Assembly: GCF_030824435.1 (NCBI RefSeq)
Contig: NZ_JAVBXS010000088.1
Coordinates: forward strand, 1 to 64,000
Direction: 5' to 3'
DNA from: Rheinheimera sp.
GTDB taxonomy: Bacteria > Pseudomonadota > Gammaproteobacteria > Enterobacterales > Alteromonadaceae
DNA: 64,000 bases
How positions within the stretch are numbered: the first letter of the stretch is position 1; each line of letters begins with the position of its first letter. Positions 44,635 through 53,272 of this stretch are shown here, one piece after another. The notes below the pieces were generated by a model. That model saw only the letters and a program-made list of their open reading frames with translations, had not been told where the DNA came from and searched no databases. Both the position numbers and the translations under genes were made by a program.

Positions 44635-45526
44635 GCTGGCCGGTTTTCAACCCTGGTTGAGTCAGTTTCTGGCTTATTTGCAGTTTGAACGTGGTTACAG
44701 CGCACAAACCCTTGCCAGTTACCAGCAACAACTCAGTGCCGTCGCCAGTCAATTACAACATCAGGCCAGTGACTGGCGTGGACTGAGCCAGGAACAGCTG
44801 CAACAACATTTATTATCCTGCCGTAAAACCTTAAAACCTCGCAGTCTGGCCCTACGCGCTGCCGCTTTACGTAGTTTTTACCGTTATTTTGTTGGCTTAA
44901 AACAGCTCAGTGACAATCCGGCCGCTTATTTAAAAGTGCCGAAAACCGCCAGACCTTTACCAAAAAACCTGGATGTTGATCAGATGAATCGTTTGCTGGA
45001 TCTCAACAGCAGCGACGACGATTTGGCCTGCCGTGATCAGGCGATAATGGAGCTTTTTTACAGCTCAGGTCTGCGGCTGGATGAACTGGTCAGTGCCAAT
45101 GTGCGGGATATCTCCTTTAGCGAACAACAAATTCGCGTGCGTGGCAAAGGCAATAAAGAACGGATTTTACCTATAGGCCGGCTGGCAATGCAGGCGCTGC
45201 AACGTTGGTTGCAACTGCGACCGGCATTTTTGGGGCAAGAGCAGGATGCTTTGTTTTTAAGCCGGCAAAAAAGCCGGATCAGTGCCCGTCATGTGCGCAG
45301 CAGAGTGAAACTCTGGGCGGCACGCCAGGGCATGGAGCAAAATGTACACCCACATATGCTGCGCCACTCTTTTGCCAGCCATCTGCTGGAATCGAGCGGC
45401 GATCTGCGTGCAGTGCAGGAATTACTCGGACACGCCAACCTCAGCACCACCCAGGTTTATACCCATCTGGATTTTCAGCATCTGGCCAAGGTGTATGACG
45501 CCGCCCATCCAAGGGCAAAAAAATAA
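44621..45526 (+). CDS. xerC: Site-specific tyrosine recombinase XerC
   Basis: 301 residues; with XerD it resolves chromosome dimers at dif. The active site is complete: Arg152, Lys176, His245-x2-Arg248, His271 and the nucleophile Tyr280 (TTQVYTH). The ATG 44621 lies within the end of the DUF484 gene, so translation is coupled; the frame extends upstream to 44528 but without family similarity. This is a housekeeping gene, not a mobile-element integrase. Confidence 0.96.
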   Translation: MTKTELAGFQPWLSQFLAYLQFERGYSAQTLASYQQQLSAVASQLQHQASDWRGLSQEQLQQHLLSCRKTLKPRSLALRAAALRSFYRYFVGLKQLSDNPAAYLKVPKTARPLPKNLDVDQMNRLLDLNSSDDDLACRDQAIMELFYSSGLRLDELVSANVRDISFSEQQIRVRGKGNKERILPIGRLAMQALQRWLQLRPAFLGQEQDALFLSRQKSRISARHVRSRVKLWAARQGMEQNVHPHMLRHSFASHLLESSGDLRAVQELLGHANLSTTQVYTHLDFQHLAKVYDAAHPRAKK

Positions 45527-45630
45527 CCACGGCAGCAGACCATGTGGCGATAAAATGAACGGTGTTTGATTTTAAGCTTTTGTTATAGAATAAAAAATCG
45601 CCGTCAGCTTGTAGCCAATTCAACAGTGGG

Positions 45631-46455
45631 GTGTCTTTGAAACTATTCCAACATACGGTGTTATGGCTGCTACCGGCCTGCTTGCTGCTGCAATCTTCTG
45701 CCCTGATGGCAACAGAACTGCTGGACTGGCCTTGTCAGCGTGTTGTGGTCAGCCGTTCCAGCGATCAGATGCCGCCTTTTTCCTTTCGGGACCCACAACA
45801 CAAACTCACCGGTTACCGCATAGAGTTTATTCAGCAATTGTTTGCCAGATTAGGTTGTGATCTGGAAATTTTGACCGATTTGCCGTGGAAACGCTCATTA
45901 ATGCTACTAAAAGAAGGTGAAGTGGATGTGTTAATGAACGCGTCCATGTCGGCGCAAAGAGCCGAATTTGCCTGGTTTTCGATACCTTATGAACAAGAAC
46001 AACTGGCATTATTTGTGAAAGCCGGCACACAACTGCCTATCAAAGAGCTGCAGGATATTGTCCGCCTTGGTTATCAGGTTGGGCTGATCAGAGGTAACTA
46101 TTATGGCGACACCATCAACAGCTTGTTTCAACAACCTGATACAAAAAGCAAAATAGTGGAAGCCATTGACCGGCAATCCCTTGGCCAGCTGTTATTGCGC
46201 GACCGGGTTCAACTCTATCTGGATTATTACCCTAATGGGGTGCTGGCATTACAAAATACAGCCCAGCAACAACTGATAGTGCAACATCCACTGCCACCAC
46301 AGCAGATTGGTCAGGTGTATTTTATGCTGAGCCGCAACAGTGTCAGTCCGGCTTTTGTCCGGCAACTGAATAAAGAACTGAGTTTAATGTTACAGGATGG
46401 CAGCATCGAAAAATTGCGGCAAAAATACGCTTTGTCGTTGCAAGTAGCGGGTTAA
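45631..46455 (+). CDS. Periplasmic amino-acid-type binding protein, orphan
   Basis: 274 residues with a signal peptide (about 1-27) and the type 2 periplasmic-binding fold: MPPFSFRD and GYRIEFIQQLFARLGC near the start, then VDVLMNASMSAQRAEFAWFS (about 100-118). No ABC partners are beside it. The GTG at 45631 or TTG at 45637 (spaced better from GGGG) may start it. Confidence 0.75.
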   Translation: MSLKLFQHTVLWLLPACLLLQSSALMATELLDWPCQRVVVSRSSDQMPPFSFRDPQHKLTGYRIEFIQQLFARLGCDLEILTDLPWKRSLMLLKEGEVDVLMNASMSAQRAEFAWFSIPYEQEQLALFVKAGTQLPIKELQDIVRLGYQVGLIRGNYYGDTINSLFQQPDTKSKIVEAIDRQSLGQLLLRDRVQLYLDYYPNGVLALQNTAQQQLIVQHPLPPQQIGQVYFMLSRNSVSPAFVRQLNKELSLMLQDGSIEKLRQKYALSLQVAG

Positions 46456-46524
46456 ACTTTGCCACCCTGCTCTGGATATTTGCTAAAAAATCTTTAACAA
46501 TACCGCTCTTTTTACAAGGAGCGC

Positions 46525-46920
46525 ATGATGTCATTTGGGAAATTAGTTACTGCAACTGCACTGGTTTTGTTATTGGCTGCCTGCCAATCCTCCCCGCTAC
46601 AACAGGTTTATACCGACCCTGTGCCTTATAACCTGACACCAAAACAAATGGAACAAGCCATTCTGGATGCGGGTACCAACCGCGGCTGGCTGATGACACT
46701 TCAGGCACCGGGAAAAATTCATGCAGAACTGAATATACGTTCACATAAAGTCGTGACCATGCTGACTTACAATCCGCAGTCTTTTGCTATTACCTATGTT
46801 GACTCAGTCAATATGGACGCGAAAAAAGGCAAAATTCACCGCCAGTATGGCAACTGGGTGAACAATCTGCGGCAGGATATCCGGTTAAAAATGAATCAGG
46901 CGAGCCTGAGCAACAGATAA
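46525..46920 (+). CDS. Small lipoprotein of unknown function
   Basis: 131 residues. The lipoprotein signal has lipobox LAAC (Cys20), and the mature part has a two-layer-looking pattern (YNLTPKQMEQAILDAG, then ITYVDSVNMD, HRQYGNWVNNLRQD) reminiscent of small periplasmic alpha-beta proteins; no family is assigned. AAGGAGCGC lies before ATGATG, so 46525 or 46528 may start it. Confidence 0.65.
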   Translation: MMSFGKLVTATALVLLLAACQSSPLQQVYTDPVPYNLTPKQMEQAILDAGTNRGWLMTLQAPGKIHAELNIRSHKVVTMLTYNPQSFAITYVDSVNMDAKKGKIHRQYGNWVNNLRQDIRLKMNQASLSNR

Positions 46921-46952
46921 AACAATTCAGCGCAGCAACACAGCTGAACCCG

Positions 46953-46983
46953 AAAACTGCGTATCTTTGCCAGCGCAGTTTTT
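46953..46983. terminator. Terminator between the small lipoprotein gene and the ape cluster end
   Basis: AAAACTGCG (46953-46961) pairs with CGCAGTTTT (46974-46982), with A and T flanks on both sides. It lies between two convergent genes, touches the mipA-like stop and should work both ways. Confidence 0.75.
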
Positions 46984-47794
46984 ACCAGGCGCCGGTTTTC
47001 AGAATTTTCACCACCACAATACCGGCGCTGAGCTGATGTGTTTTGGCATATAACGGGCTGTTGGCAAAAGTGGCATCGTGCAGATAGTCATACCTGCTGT
47101 ACAAAGCAAACCACCAGTGCCCTTGTTGCAGGCTGACACCATTGGCAAAACGCCAACCACTAAAACCAGCTGTGGCGCTGTACGTTGGCCTTTGGATTTG
47201 TTGGTACTCTGGCGCAACCCCATACAAATACTGATGGTAAGCTTTGCTGCTTGCTGCAAGCGACAATACCGACTCCCATGTGAAACCTGCTGCCATTTTT
47301 TGTTGGTAACGCAGCTGAGGTTCAAAGCGCCAGCCAATCCCTGAAGCTTGTTGAAAATCAGTGGCAAAAGCTGCTCTGACAGGTAAACGTAATTGCAGAT
47401 TGGGCGTGAGCTGAACATCCAAAGCCGGGCCAATTTCGGCTATCCAATCCAGCGCCGGCATACCTTGCCTGAGCTGGTTTTTATCATTGTCCACAGCAAA
47501 AGCACCGGCCAGACTCAGGTTCAGCGCCCAGTGGTCGCCTTGAGCCAATAAACCTGTGGCGCCCTGACGGTCAATTTGTAACTGCGCACTGCGGTAACTG
47601 AAATAAGGCACAGGCAACACAAAATGTGCCGACTGAGCAGCGCCGGGATAATGCGGTTGAGCACCGGCCAATACCCCAACACCCAACTGATATTGGCCCT
47701 GTGCTGCCGATGCTGCGCCTGAGGCGCCCGCCAATAACGACGTTATAAATAACAGCACTTTTAATAACGACAGCCCGGGCGGCAGCTTTTGCAT
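46982..47794 (-). CDS. MipA/OmpV-family outer-membrane protein, last gene of the ape run
   Basis: 270 residues: a signal peptide (about 1-30), then a barrel with alternating strands and the MipA/OmpV pattern (YQLGVGVLAGAQPHYPGA, LPVPYFSYR, TYSATAGFSGWRFANG). OmpV proteins are small outer-membrane barrels, some implicated in adhesion or in MltA interaction; here the reading frame begins at the apeR stop (TGATG). It may serve the outer-membrane placement of the pigment. That role is inferred only from its place. Confidence 0.85.
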   Translation of the reverse strand: MQKLPPGLSLLKVLLFITSLLAGASGAASAAQGQYQLGVGVLAGAQPHYPGAAQSAHFVLPVPYFSYRSAQLQIDRQGATGLLAQGDHWALNLSLAGAFAVDNDKNQLRQGMPALDWIAEIGPALDVQLTPNLQLRLPVRAAFATDFQQASGIGWRFEPQLRYQQKMAAGFTWESVLSLAASSKAYHQYLYGVAPEYQQIQRPTYSATAGFSGWRFANGVSLQQGHWWFALYSRYDYLHDATFANSPLYAKTHQLSAGIVVVKILKTGAW

Positions 47795-49047
47795 CAGCTG
47801 TTACCCTGCGCTGTTGTTGTATCGCTCCAGTTGCGGAAAATCAGTGAAGTGTTAATGCCACCAAAAGCAAAGTTATTGCTCATCACATATTGCGCTTGTA
47901 ATTCGCGTGCTGATGTCCTGATATAGTCCAGCTCAGCACAAGCGGCATCCACTTCGGTCAGATTTAAAGTGGGTGCGTACCAGTTGTCACGCATCATCAT
48001 AATGCTGGCCCAACTTTCAATAGCACCACAAGCGCCCAGCGTATGGCCCAGATAACTTTTCAGCGAGCTGATAGGCATCAAAGCGCCAAAGACCTGAGCC
48101 GTAGCCTGAGTTTCCGCCACATCCCCTCTGTCTGTTGCTGTGCCATGGGCATTCACATAGCCAATAGCGTCTGGCGCTAATTCAGCATCCGCCAATGCCA
48201 GTCGCATCGCCTGCTCCATGGTCGGGGCTGAAGGCTGGGTCACATGCAAACCATCGGAGTTGGTGCCAAAACCCACCACTTCGGCGTAAATTTTTGCCCC
48301 ACGGGCCAACGCATGTTCTAACTCTTCCAGAATTAAAGTACCGGCACCTTCCCCTATCACCAGACCATCCCTTTTGCTGTCAAAAGGTCTTGGTGTCAAA
48401 GCTGGTTCAGCATTGCGGGTACTGGTGGCATACAAAGTATCAAATACCGCAGCTTCTGTGACACAAAGCTCTTCAGCACCACCGGCCACCATTAATGTCT
48501 GGCGGCCAAATTTAATAGCTTCGTAGGCATAACCTATGCCTTGTGACGCCGAAGTACAGGCCGAGCTGGTGGTGTAAATACGGCCTTTAATGCCAAAAAA
48601 CACCCCAAGATTGACCGCTGTGGTATGCGCCATCATCTGGATATAACTGGTGGCTGTGACACCGGCCATACTGTGTTGATCCAGCATACGGCCAAAAGCG
48701 CTGATAGGTTCGGTACTGCCGGTGGAAGAGCCATACGCAATACCACAACGACCATCTGTTAAAGCCGGATGTTCAGTTAAACCGGCGTCCAGCAGCGCCA
48801 GTTCGGTCGCGCGGGTGGCCATTAAAGACACCCGGCCCATAGAGCGGGTTAACTTGCGCGAATAATGCGCCGGACGTTCAAAATCCAGCACTGGTGCTGC
48901 CAGGCGGGTGTTTAAATCTGCATAACAATCCCACTGCGGCATATAGCGGGTGGCACTTTTGCCCACACTGATATTCTGCCGGAACGTTGCCCAGTCCTGC
49001 CCCAACGCAGTAATAGCCGACATGCCGGTAACAACCACTCTTTTCAT
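47794..49047 (-). CDS. apeR: Beta-ketoacyl-ACP synthase of aryl polyene synthesis (ApeR-like)
   Basis: 417 residues of the FabF type. The catalytic triad is visible: Cys164 (SSACTSASQG), His in NAHGTATDRGD (about 297) and His in LKSYLGHTLGA (about 333). With ApeO it would elongate the aryl polyene on the ACPs. It starts at the apeQ stop (TGATG) and ends at the mipA-like gene. In E. coli this position is the last ape gene, apeR. Confidence 0.9.
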   Translation of the reverse strand: MKRVVVTGMSAITALGQDWATFRQNISVGKSATRYMPQWDCYADLNTRLAAPVLDFERPAHYSRKLTRSMGRVSLMATRATELALLDAGLTEHPALTDGRCGIAYGSSTGSTEPISAFGRMLDQHSMAGVTATSYIQMMAHTTAVNLGVFFGIKGRIYTTSSACTSASQGIGYAYEAIKFGRQTLMVAGGAEELCVTEAAVFDTLYATSTRNAEPALTPRPFDSKRDGLVIGEGAGTLILEELEHALARGAKIYAEVVGFGTNSDGLHVTQPSAPTMEQAMRLALADAELAPDAIGYVNAHGTATDRGDVAETQATAQVFGALMPISSLKSYLGHTLGACGAIESWASIMMMRDNWYAPTLNLTEVDAACAELDYIRTSARELQAQYVMSNNFAFGGINTSLIFRNWSDTTTAQGNS

Positions 49048-49769
49048 CAGATCATACCGCCGTTCACTGAAATTACCTGCCGGGTAATGTAAGCGGCAGG
49101 CTCAGAACATAAAAAGCTGACTGTTGCCGCCACTTCTTCTGCTGTGCCCATGCGGCGCAGCGGCACCATTTGCAACATCTCATCTATCGGCAAGTCGCTG
49201 ACCATTTCGGTTTCAATGAGACCTGGGGCGACACAATTGACAGTAATTTTGCGTTTGGCCAGCTCCAGCGCCAGCGCTTTGGTGGCGCCCATTAAACCGG
49301 CTTTGGCCGCTGAATAATTCACCTGACCTCTGTTGCCGGCAATACCGGACACAGAAGCAATAGTGACAATACGGCCGCCTTTTCTCAGCTGGATCATTGG
49401 CATCACCAGCGGATGCAACACATTATAAAAACCGTCCAGATTGGTGTGGATCACCTGATCCCAGTCTTGTTCTGTCAGCGCAGGAAAAGCGCCATCGCGG
49501 CTGATACCGGCATTACACACCACCGCATAAAAAGCACCGTGGCTGGCCACATCCTGCTCCAGTATGGCTTTGGCACTGGCGCGGTCGGCCACATCAAACT
49601 GCAATACATGAGATTGCCGCCCCAAAGCACGGATTTGTGCTGCCACCGCTTGCGCACTTGCCACATCACTGCGGCAATGTACTGTCACATCAAAACCATC
49701 TTTGGCTAACTGTAATGCAATAGCACGACCTATTCCGCGGCCCGAGCCTGTCACTAAACAACGTTGCAT
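49047..49769 (-). CDS. apeQ: 3-ketoacyl-ACP reductase (ApeQ-like)
   Basis: A 240-residue short-chain dehydrogenase: nucleotide motif GSGRGIG (about 8-14), NAG, and the Ser-Tyr-Lys set in ASVSGIAG/NYSAAKAG (about 140-157). It would reduce the 3-keto intermediate with NADPH. It starts next to the apeP stop (TAAATG) with AAGGAG just before. Confidence 0.92.
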   Translation of the reverse strand: MQRCLVTGSGRGIGRAIALQLAKDGFDVTVHCRSDVASAQAVAAQIRALGRQSHVLQFDVADRASAKAILEQDVASHGAFYAVVCNAGISRDGAFPALTEQDWDQVIHTNLDGFYNVLHPLVMPMIQLRKGGRIVTIASVSGIAGNRGQVNYSAAKAGLMGATKALALELAKRKITVNCVAPGLIETEMVSDLPIDEMLQMVPLRRMGTAEEVAATVSFLCSEPAAYITRQVISVNGGMI

Positions 49770-50225
49770 TTAAAACTCCTTTAACCAGTCCAGATGATTT
49801 TCTGGTTGAAACACATTTAAATTGGCCTGCACCAGCACAAAGCCGTTGGCCGAAATTTCACATAAAAACACACTTAAGCCAGTGTCTTCACTCACCACTT
49901 TTTCAGCTTTCAGCTGCAATTTTGTTCCCAGCGCAAATTGGCTGACAGCAGGCGCATATTTACGACAACCGAGCAAAAAACCAATTTTTACTTCATTACC
50001 GTTCAACAAAGCATTGGCACCGGCATAACAGGCAATAGTTTGCGCCATATATTCCAGGCCAACATAAGCCGGCACTGCCTGTAAAACATCCTGAAAAAAC
50101 GGGCTGCTACTGCTGATTTCTACTTCGGTTTGTACTGAATTTTCATCAGCAACAATAAAACGGCTGAGTAAAATCATCGGGTGATCATGGGGCAATAACT
50201 GCTCCAGCGCATAACCGCTTATCAT
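49770..50225 (-). CDS. apeP: 3-hydroxyacyl-ACP dehydratase (ApeP-like)
   Basis: 151 residues of the FabZ/hotdog fold with LLPHDHPMILL (His13/His15) near the start and YVGLEYMAQTIACYAG in the middle. With the smaller ApeI (60 kb) it would form the dehydratase that makes each double bond of the polyene. Overlaps apeO by four bases. Confidence 0.85.
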   Translation of the reverse strand: MISGYALEQLLPHDHPMILLSRFIVADENSVQTEVEISSSSPFFQDVLQAVPAYVGLEYMAQTIACYAGANALLNGNEVKIGFLLGCRKYAPAVSQFALGTKLQLKAEKVVSEDTGLSVFLCEISANGFVLVQANLNVFQPENHLDWLKEF

Positions 50226-51469
50226 CGTTGTCTTCTCAAAATAACAGCGGCATTGTTGCCACCAAAAGCAAAAGAATTACTCAGGCATAAGGACAGGGGT
50301 TGTTGTTGCCCGGCCAACACAAAATTCAGTGTTGGCAGTTCTGCATCCGCCGGGTTATCCCGCACCTGAGGCAATAACGCAAAAGCGGCATTATAGTCTG
50401 ACAATAACAACCAGCATAAGGCAGCTTCAATAGCACCGGCAGCACCCAGAGTGTGGCCGGTCATACTTTTAGTGGAACTGGCCGGCACTTTATCTGCGCC
50501 AAGGCGTTGTAACACTGTACTTTCCATAGCGTCATTCAGTGGCGTGGCAGTGCCATGCAAATTGATATAACCCAGTTCGCTGGCGCTGACACCGGCCTGA
50601 GCAAGCGCCTGACGAATGGCCGCTTCTGCACCCCGCCCTTGTGGGTGTGGTGCCGACATATGATAAGCATCAGCTGCAGCACCGGCGCCTGCCAGCTCAA
50701 TCAGCTGCTGAGCGCCCGGTTGCTGCGCTGTTACATCAGCCTGGCGCAACATTAAAAACAGCGCTGCACCTTCACCAATGTTAATGCCGTCCCGACCCTC
50801 TGCAAAAGGCTGACAAAAACCGGCCGCCACAGATTCCAGCGCGGCAAAACCCTGCAAGGTCATACGGCATAACGAATCCACCCCACCCACTATCACAGCA
50901 TCTGCCAAGCCGGAAGTTAATAAATTGCGGGCGCTGATAAGCGCTCTGGCGCTCGATGAACAAGCGGTGGAAATCACATAAGCAGGGCCGCTGACACCGG
51001 CAACTGCAGCAATAAAATGCGCAGGTGCTGCCATTTCCTGCTTTTGATAGTGATAATCCGCAGGCCAGTTACCGCTGTTTAAGCGCTGCTGTAGTGCATC
51101 TTCACCATCGGCAATACCCGAGGTGCTGCTGCCAAGCACGACGGCAATACGCTCAGCGCCATATTGTTGTTTTGCCTGTTGCACCTCAGCGGCAATTTGC
51201 AGATAAGCACAATAAGCCAGCTGGTTATTGCGGCTACTCAGATGGGCAAAAGCAGGGTCTATCTGCGGCAACTTTTCAGTCACGGCACCAACCACCACAG
51301 CTTGCCCGGCCAGCAATAAGTCGTCCCGCCAAACCATGCCAGCTCTGCTGCCGGCCACTGCCGCCTGCCAGACCTGCTGTTTGGAAGCACCCAAAGCACA
51401 ACAAATACCCAGCGCCGCCAATACCGGCGCCTGAGTTGTATCCGCTGTGTTGCACTGCACTTCTGTCAT
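50222..51469 (-). CDS. apeO: Beta-ketoacyl-ACP synthase (ApeO-like)
   Basis: 415 residues of the KAS fold: Cys170 (STACSSSARA), His in NLHGTATPLNDAM (about 306) and TKSMTGHTLGAAGA with the second His (about 340). In E. coli ApeO is the elongating ketosynthase that works with the chain-length factor ApeC. It overlaps its neighbours by four bases on each side. Confidence 0.9.
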   Translation of the reverse strand: MTEVQCNTADTTQAPVLAALGICCALGASKQQVWQAAVAGSRAGMVWRDDLLLAGQAVVVGAVTEKLPQIDPAFAHLSSRNNQLAYCAYLQIAAEVQQAKQQYGAERIAVVLGSSTSGIADGEDALQQRLNSGNWPADYHYQKQEMAAPAHFIAAVAGVSGPAYVISTACSSSARALISARNLLTSGLADAVIVGGVDSLCRMTLQGFAALESVAAGFCQPFAEGRDGINIGEGAALFLMLRQADVTAQQPGAQQLIELAGAGAAADAYHMSAPHPQGRGAEAAIRQALAQAGVSASELGYINLHGTATPLNDAMESTVLQRLGADKVPASSTKSMTGHTLGAAGAIEAALCWLLLSDYNAAFALLPQVRDNPADAELPTLNFVLAGQQQPLSLCLSNSFAFGGNNAAVILRRQR

Positions 51470-52026
51470 AAAAAGTCCTGCTGCAAAGTAGTTAAGCGCA
51501 ACTGGTAATGCGGTTGGGTGATGTCGGTGATTTGGCCAGCCACCGGACCGCCAGCGCCCTGAATTACCAACAGCTGCTGTAATTTACTATCCAGCAACAG
51601 TCGCTGCTGTTGTTTTTCCTGTAACAACAAACCACTGAACCGGGGTTGTAGCGCCGCTACCGGCCATAAACTCCATTGCATCTGCGCTAATAACTGCAGC
51701 GCAAAAGCAGGTTCAGAAAAAGGTGCTTGCCCTTGATGTTGCAGACGGCCATCGGCGGTTAATTCTACCCGCCCCAGCTCCTGCCCCAGCGGCGATAAGG
51801 CCACCAGCAACATTTGCTCCGGCAACAGCTGCACACTGAGTAAAAACTCCTGTTGTTGTTTTGCGGTTTTAAACTGCACCTGCTGCAACAACTGCTGCGA
51901 AGGGCCTGGCCATTGTGTCAGCAGCTGATAACCTCCGCCGCCAAAGGCATAATACAATGGCGGTTTTGGCCATAACTGGCAGGCGCTCAGGCTTAAAGCC
52001 AGCAGCAACAGCAGCACTAAGCGCAT
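51466..52026 (-). CDS. Outer-membrane-type lipoprotein of the ape cluster (DUF3261-like, ApeN position)
   Basis: 186 residues with lipobox LSAC (Cys16) and a Gln-rich, mostly beta mature part, similar to the DUF3261 lipoproteins found at this place in ape clusters. It would take part in export or anchoring of the pigment with the LolA-like and MMPL proteins. It overlaps the oxidoreductase gene by ten bases and apeO by four. Confidence 0.75.
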   Translation of the reverse strand: MRLVLLLLLALSLSACQLWPKPPLYYAFGGGGYQLLTQWPGPSQQLLQQVQFKTAKQQQEFLLSVQLLPEQMLLVALSPLGQELGRVELTADGRLQHQGQAPFSEPAFALQLLAQMQWSLWPVAALQPRFSGLLLQEKQQQRLLLDSKLQQLLVIQGAGGPVAGQITDITQPHYQLRLTTLQQDFL

Positions 52027-53264
52027 ATTTCACTCAGGGTTTGTAAACGTTTTTTGGTGTCAGCCACATAAGGGTTTTGTTGATCCCAGGCATAACCGGC
52101 CAGAATAGAAGAAATCATCTGACTGACTTGCTCCTGCCGTTGTTCGTTAAAAATAATGTTCTGAAAACGGCTGTCGTACCAGGCTTCGACAAACTGGCGG
52201 AAGGTGCTGATGCCATGACGCAGTGGTTTGGTGTATTGTGCATTCCAGTCCACCGCTTCACCACTCAGCTGTTTCAGTACCAGCGGCACCGCAGTGCTGG
52301 CTGAACGCAGCGCTATAGTCACGCCTGACGAAAATACCGGGTCAAGAAATTCACCGGCATTGCCAAGCAGCGCATACCTGTCACCGGCCAAATCGCCAAC
52401 ATTGGCAGAATAACCAACCAGACTGCGTACCTCGTTAATGGCTTCTGCATTGGCCAATAACAACGATAAATCAGCTTCGTCTGCCACTTTTTGCCATAAC
52501 GAAGCAGCTGCGGTGTCAGTGGCGGCAAAACGTTCCGTGGCGCCAACCACACCTAAACTGGCAGTGCCGTCGCTAAAAGGGATCAACCAATACCAGACAT
52601 CGTGCAAAGTGGGATGCACGGTAATTAAAATTTTATTGCGGTCAAACCCTGGGTCTGTGATGCCATCACGGATATGACAAAAACAGGCCTGACGCACCGG
52701 GAAACCGGACGGAGTTTCCAAATCTAATAATTTCGGCAACACCCGGCCAAAACCTGAAGCGTCCAGCACAAATTTACAGTTGAGCAAGCGGCTTTCACCC
52801 TGCTCATTGTTGACCTTTAACTGCACCAACTCAGCATCAGGGTATAAAAAGTCTGTCACTTCCAGCCCATAACGGATATCCACCCCCTGAGCCGCAGCAC
52901 CATCGGCCAGCAAAGCATCAAAAGCTGCTCTTTTGACCTGAAACGTCGTGCCCGGGCCTTTAGAAAACTTGCGGGTAAAATCAAATTCAGTCCGCATGCC
53001 ATTTTTTAAAAAAGCTGCACCGTTTTTAAACTGAAAACCTAAGCTGTCCGCTTGTTGCTCCAGCCTGTCCAGCAAACCAGCTTCGGCTAAAAACTCCATA
53101 CAATGCGGCAATAAACTTTCGCCAATGGAAAAACGCGGGAAATGGGCTTTTTCTACACAAAGCACTGTTTTACCGGCGCGGCGTAACAAAGCACCGGCAC
53201 AAGCACCGGCAGGCCCGGCGCCAATAATAATCACATCGTATAAAGGTAAAAAATCTTTATTCAT
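52017..53264 (-). CDS. FAD-dependent enzyme with flavin-dependent halogenase motifs
   Basis: 415 residues. FAD-binding GAGPAG (about 15-20), ESLLP (about 49-53), a Lys at 80 in GFQFKNGA, and WYWLIP (224-229), which matches the WxWxIP signature of flavin-dependent halogenases; Lys80 corresponds in place to their catalytic lysine. Geranylgeranyl-reductase-type oxidoreductases share the fold but not this signature. Xanthomonadins are brominated and some flexirubins chlorinated, so halogenation of the aryl head is a direct hypothesis. It is inserted between the ApeM-like and lipoprotein genes, where E. coli has none. Confidence 0.75.
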   Translation of the reverse strand: MNKDFLPLYDVIIIGAGPAGACAGALLRRAGKTVLCVEKAHFPRFSIGESLLPHCMEFLAEAGLLDRLEQQADSLGFQFKNGAAFLKNGMRTEFDFTRKFSKGPGTTFQVKRAAFDALLADGAAAQGVDIRYGLEVTDFLYPDAELVQLKVNNEQGESRLLNCKFVLDASGFGRVLPKLLDLETPSGFPVRQACFCHIRDGITDPGFDRNKILITVHPTLHDVWYWLIPFSDGTASLGVVGATERFAATDTAAASLWQKVADEADLSLLLANAEAINEVRSLVGYSANVGDLAGDRYALLGNAGEFLDPVFSSGVTIALRSASTAVPLVLKQLSGEAVDWNAQYTKPLRHGISTFRQFVEAWYDSRFQNIIFNEQRQEQVSQMISSILAGYAWDQQNPYVADTKKRLQTLSEICA

Positions 53265-53272
53265 CGGTTTGG

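Noticed and set aside
44621-45526. Tyrosine recombinase as a sign of a mobile element
   Set aside because: Context (dapF-DUF484-xerC) and length show it is the housekeeping XerC, not a phage or island integrase.
52017-53264. Geranylgeranyl reductase or generic monooxygenase
   Set aside because: The WxWxIP signature and Lys80 fit halogenases better, though the alternative is kept open.
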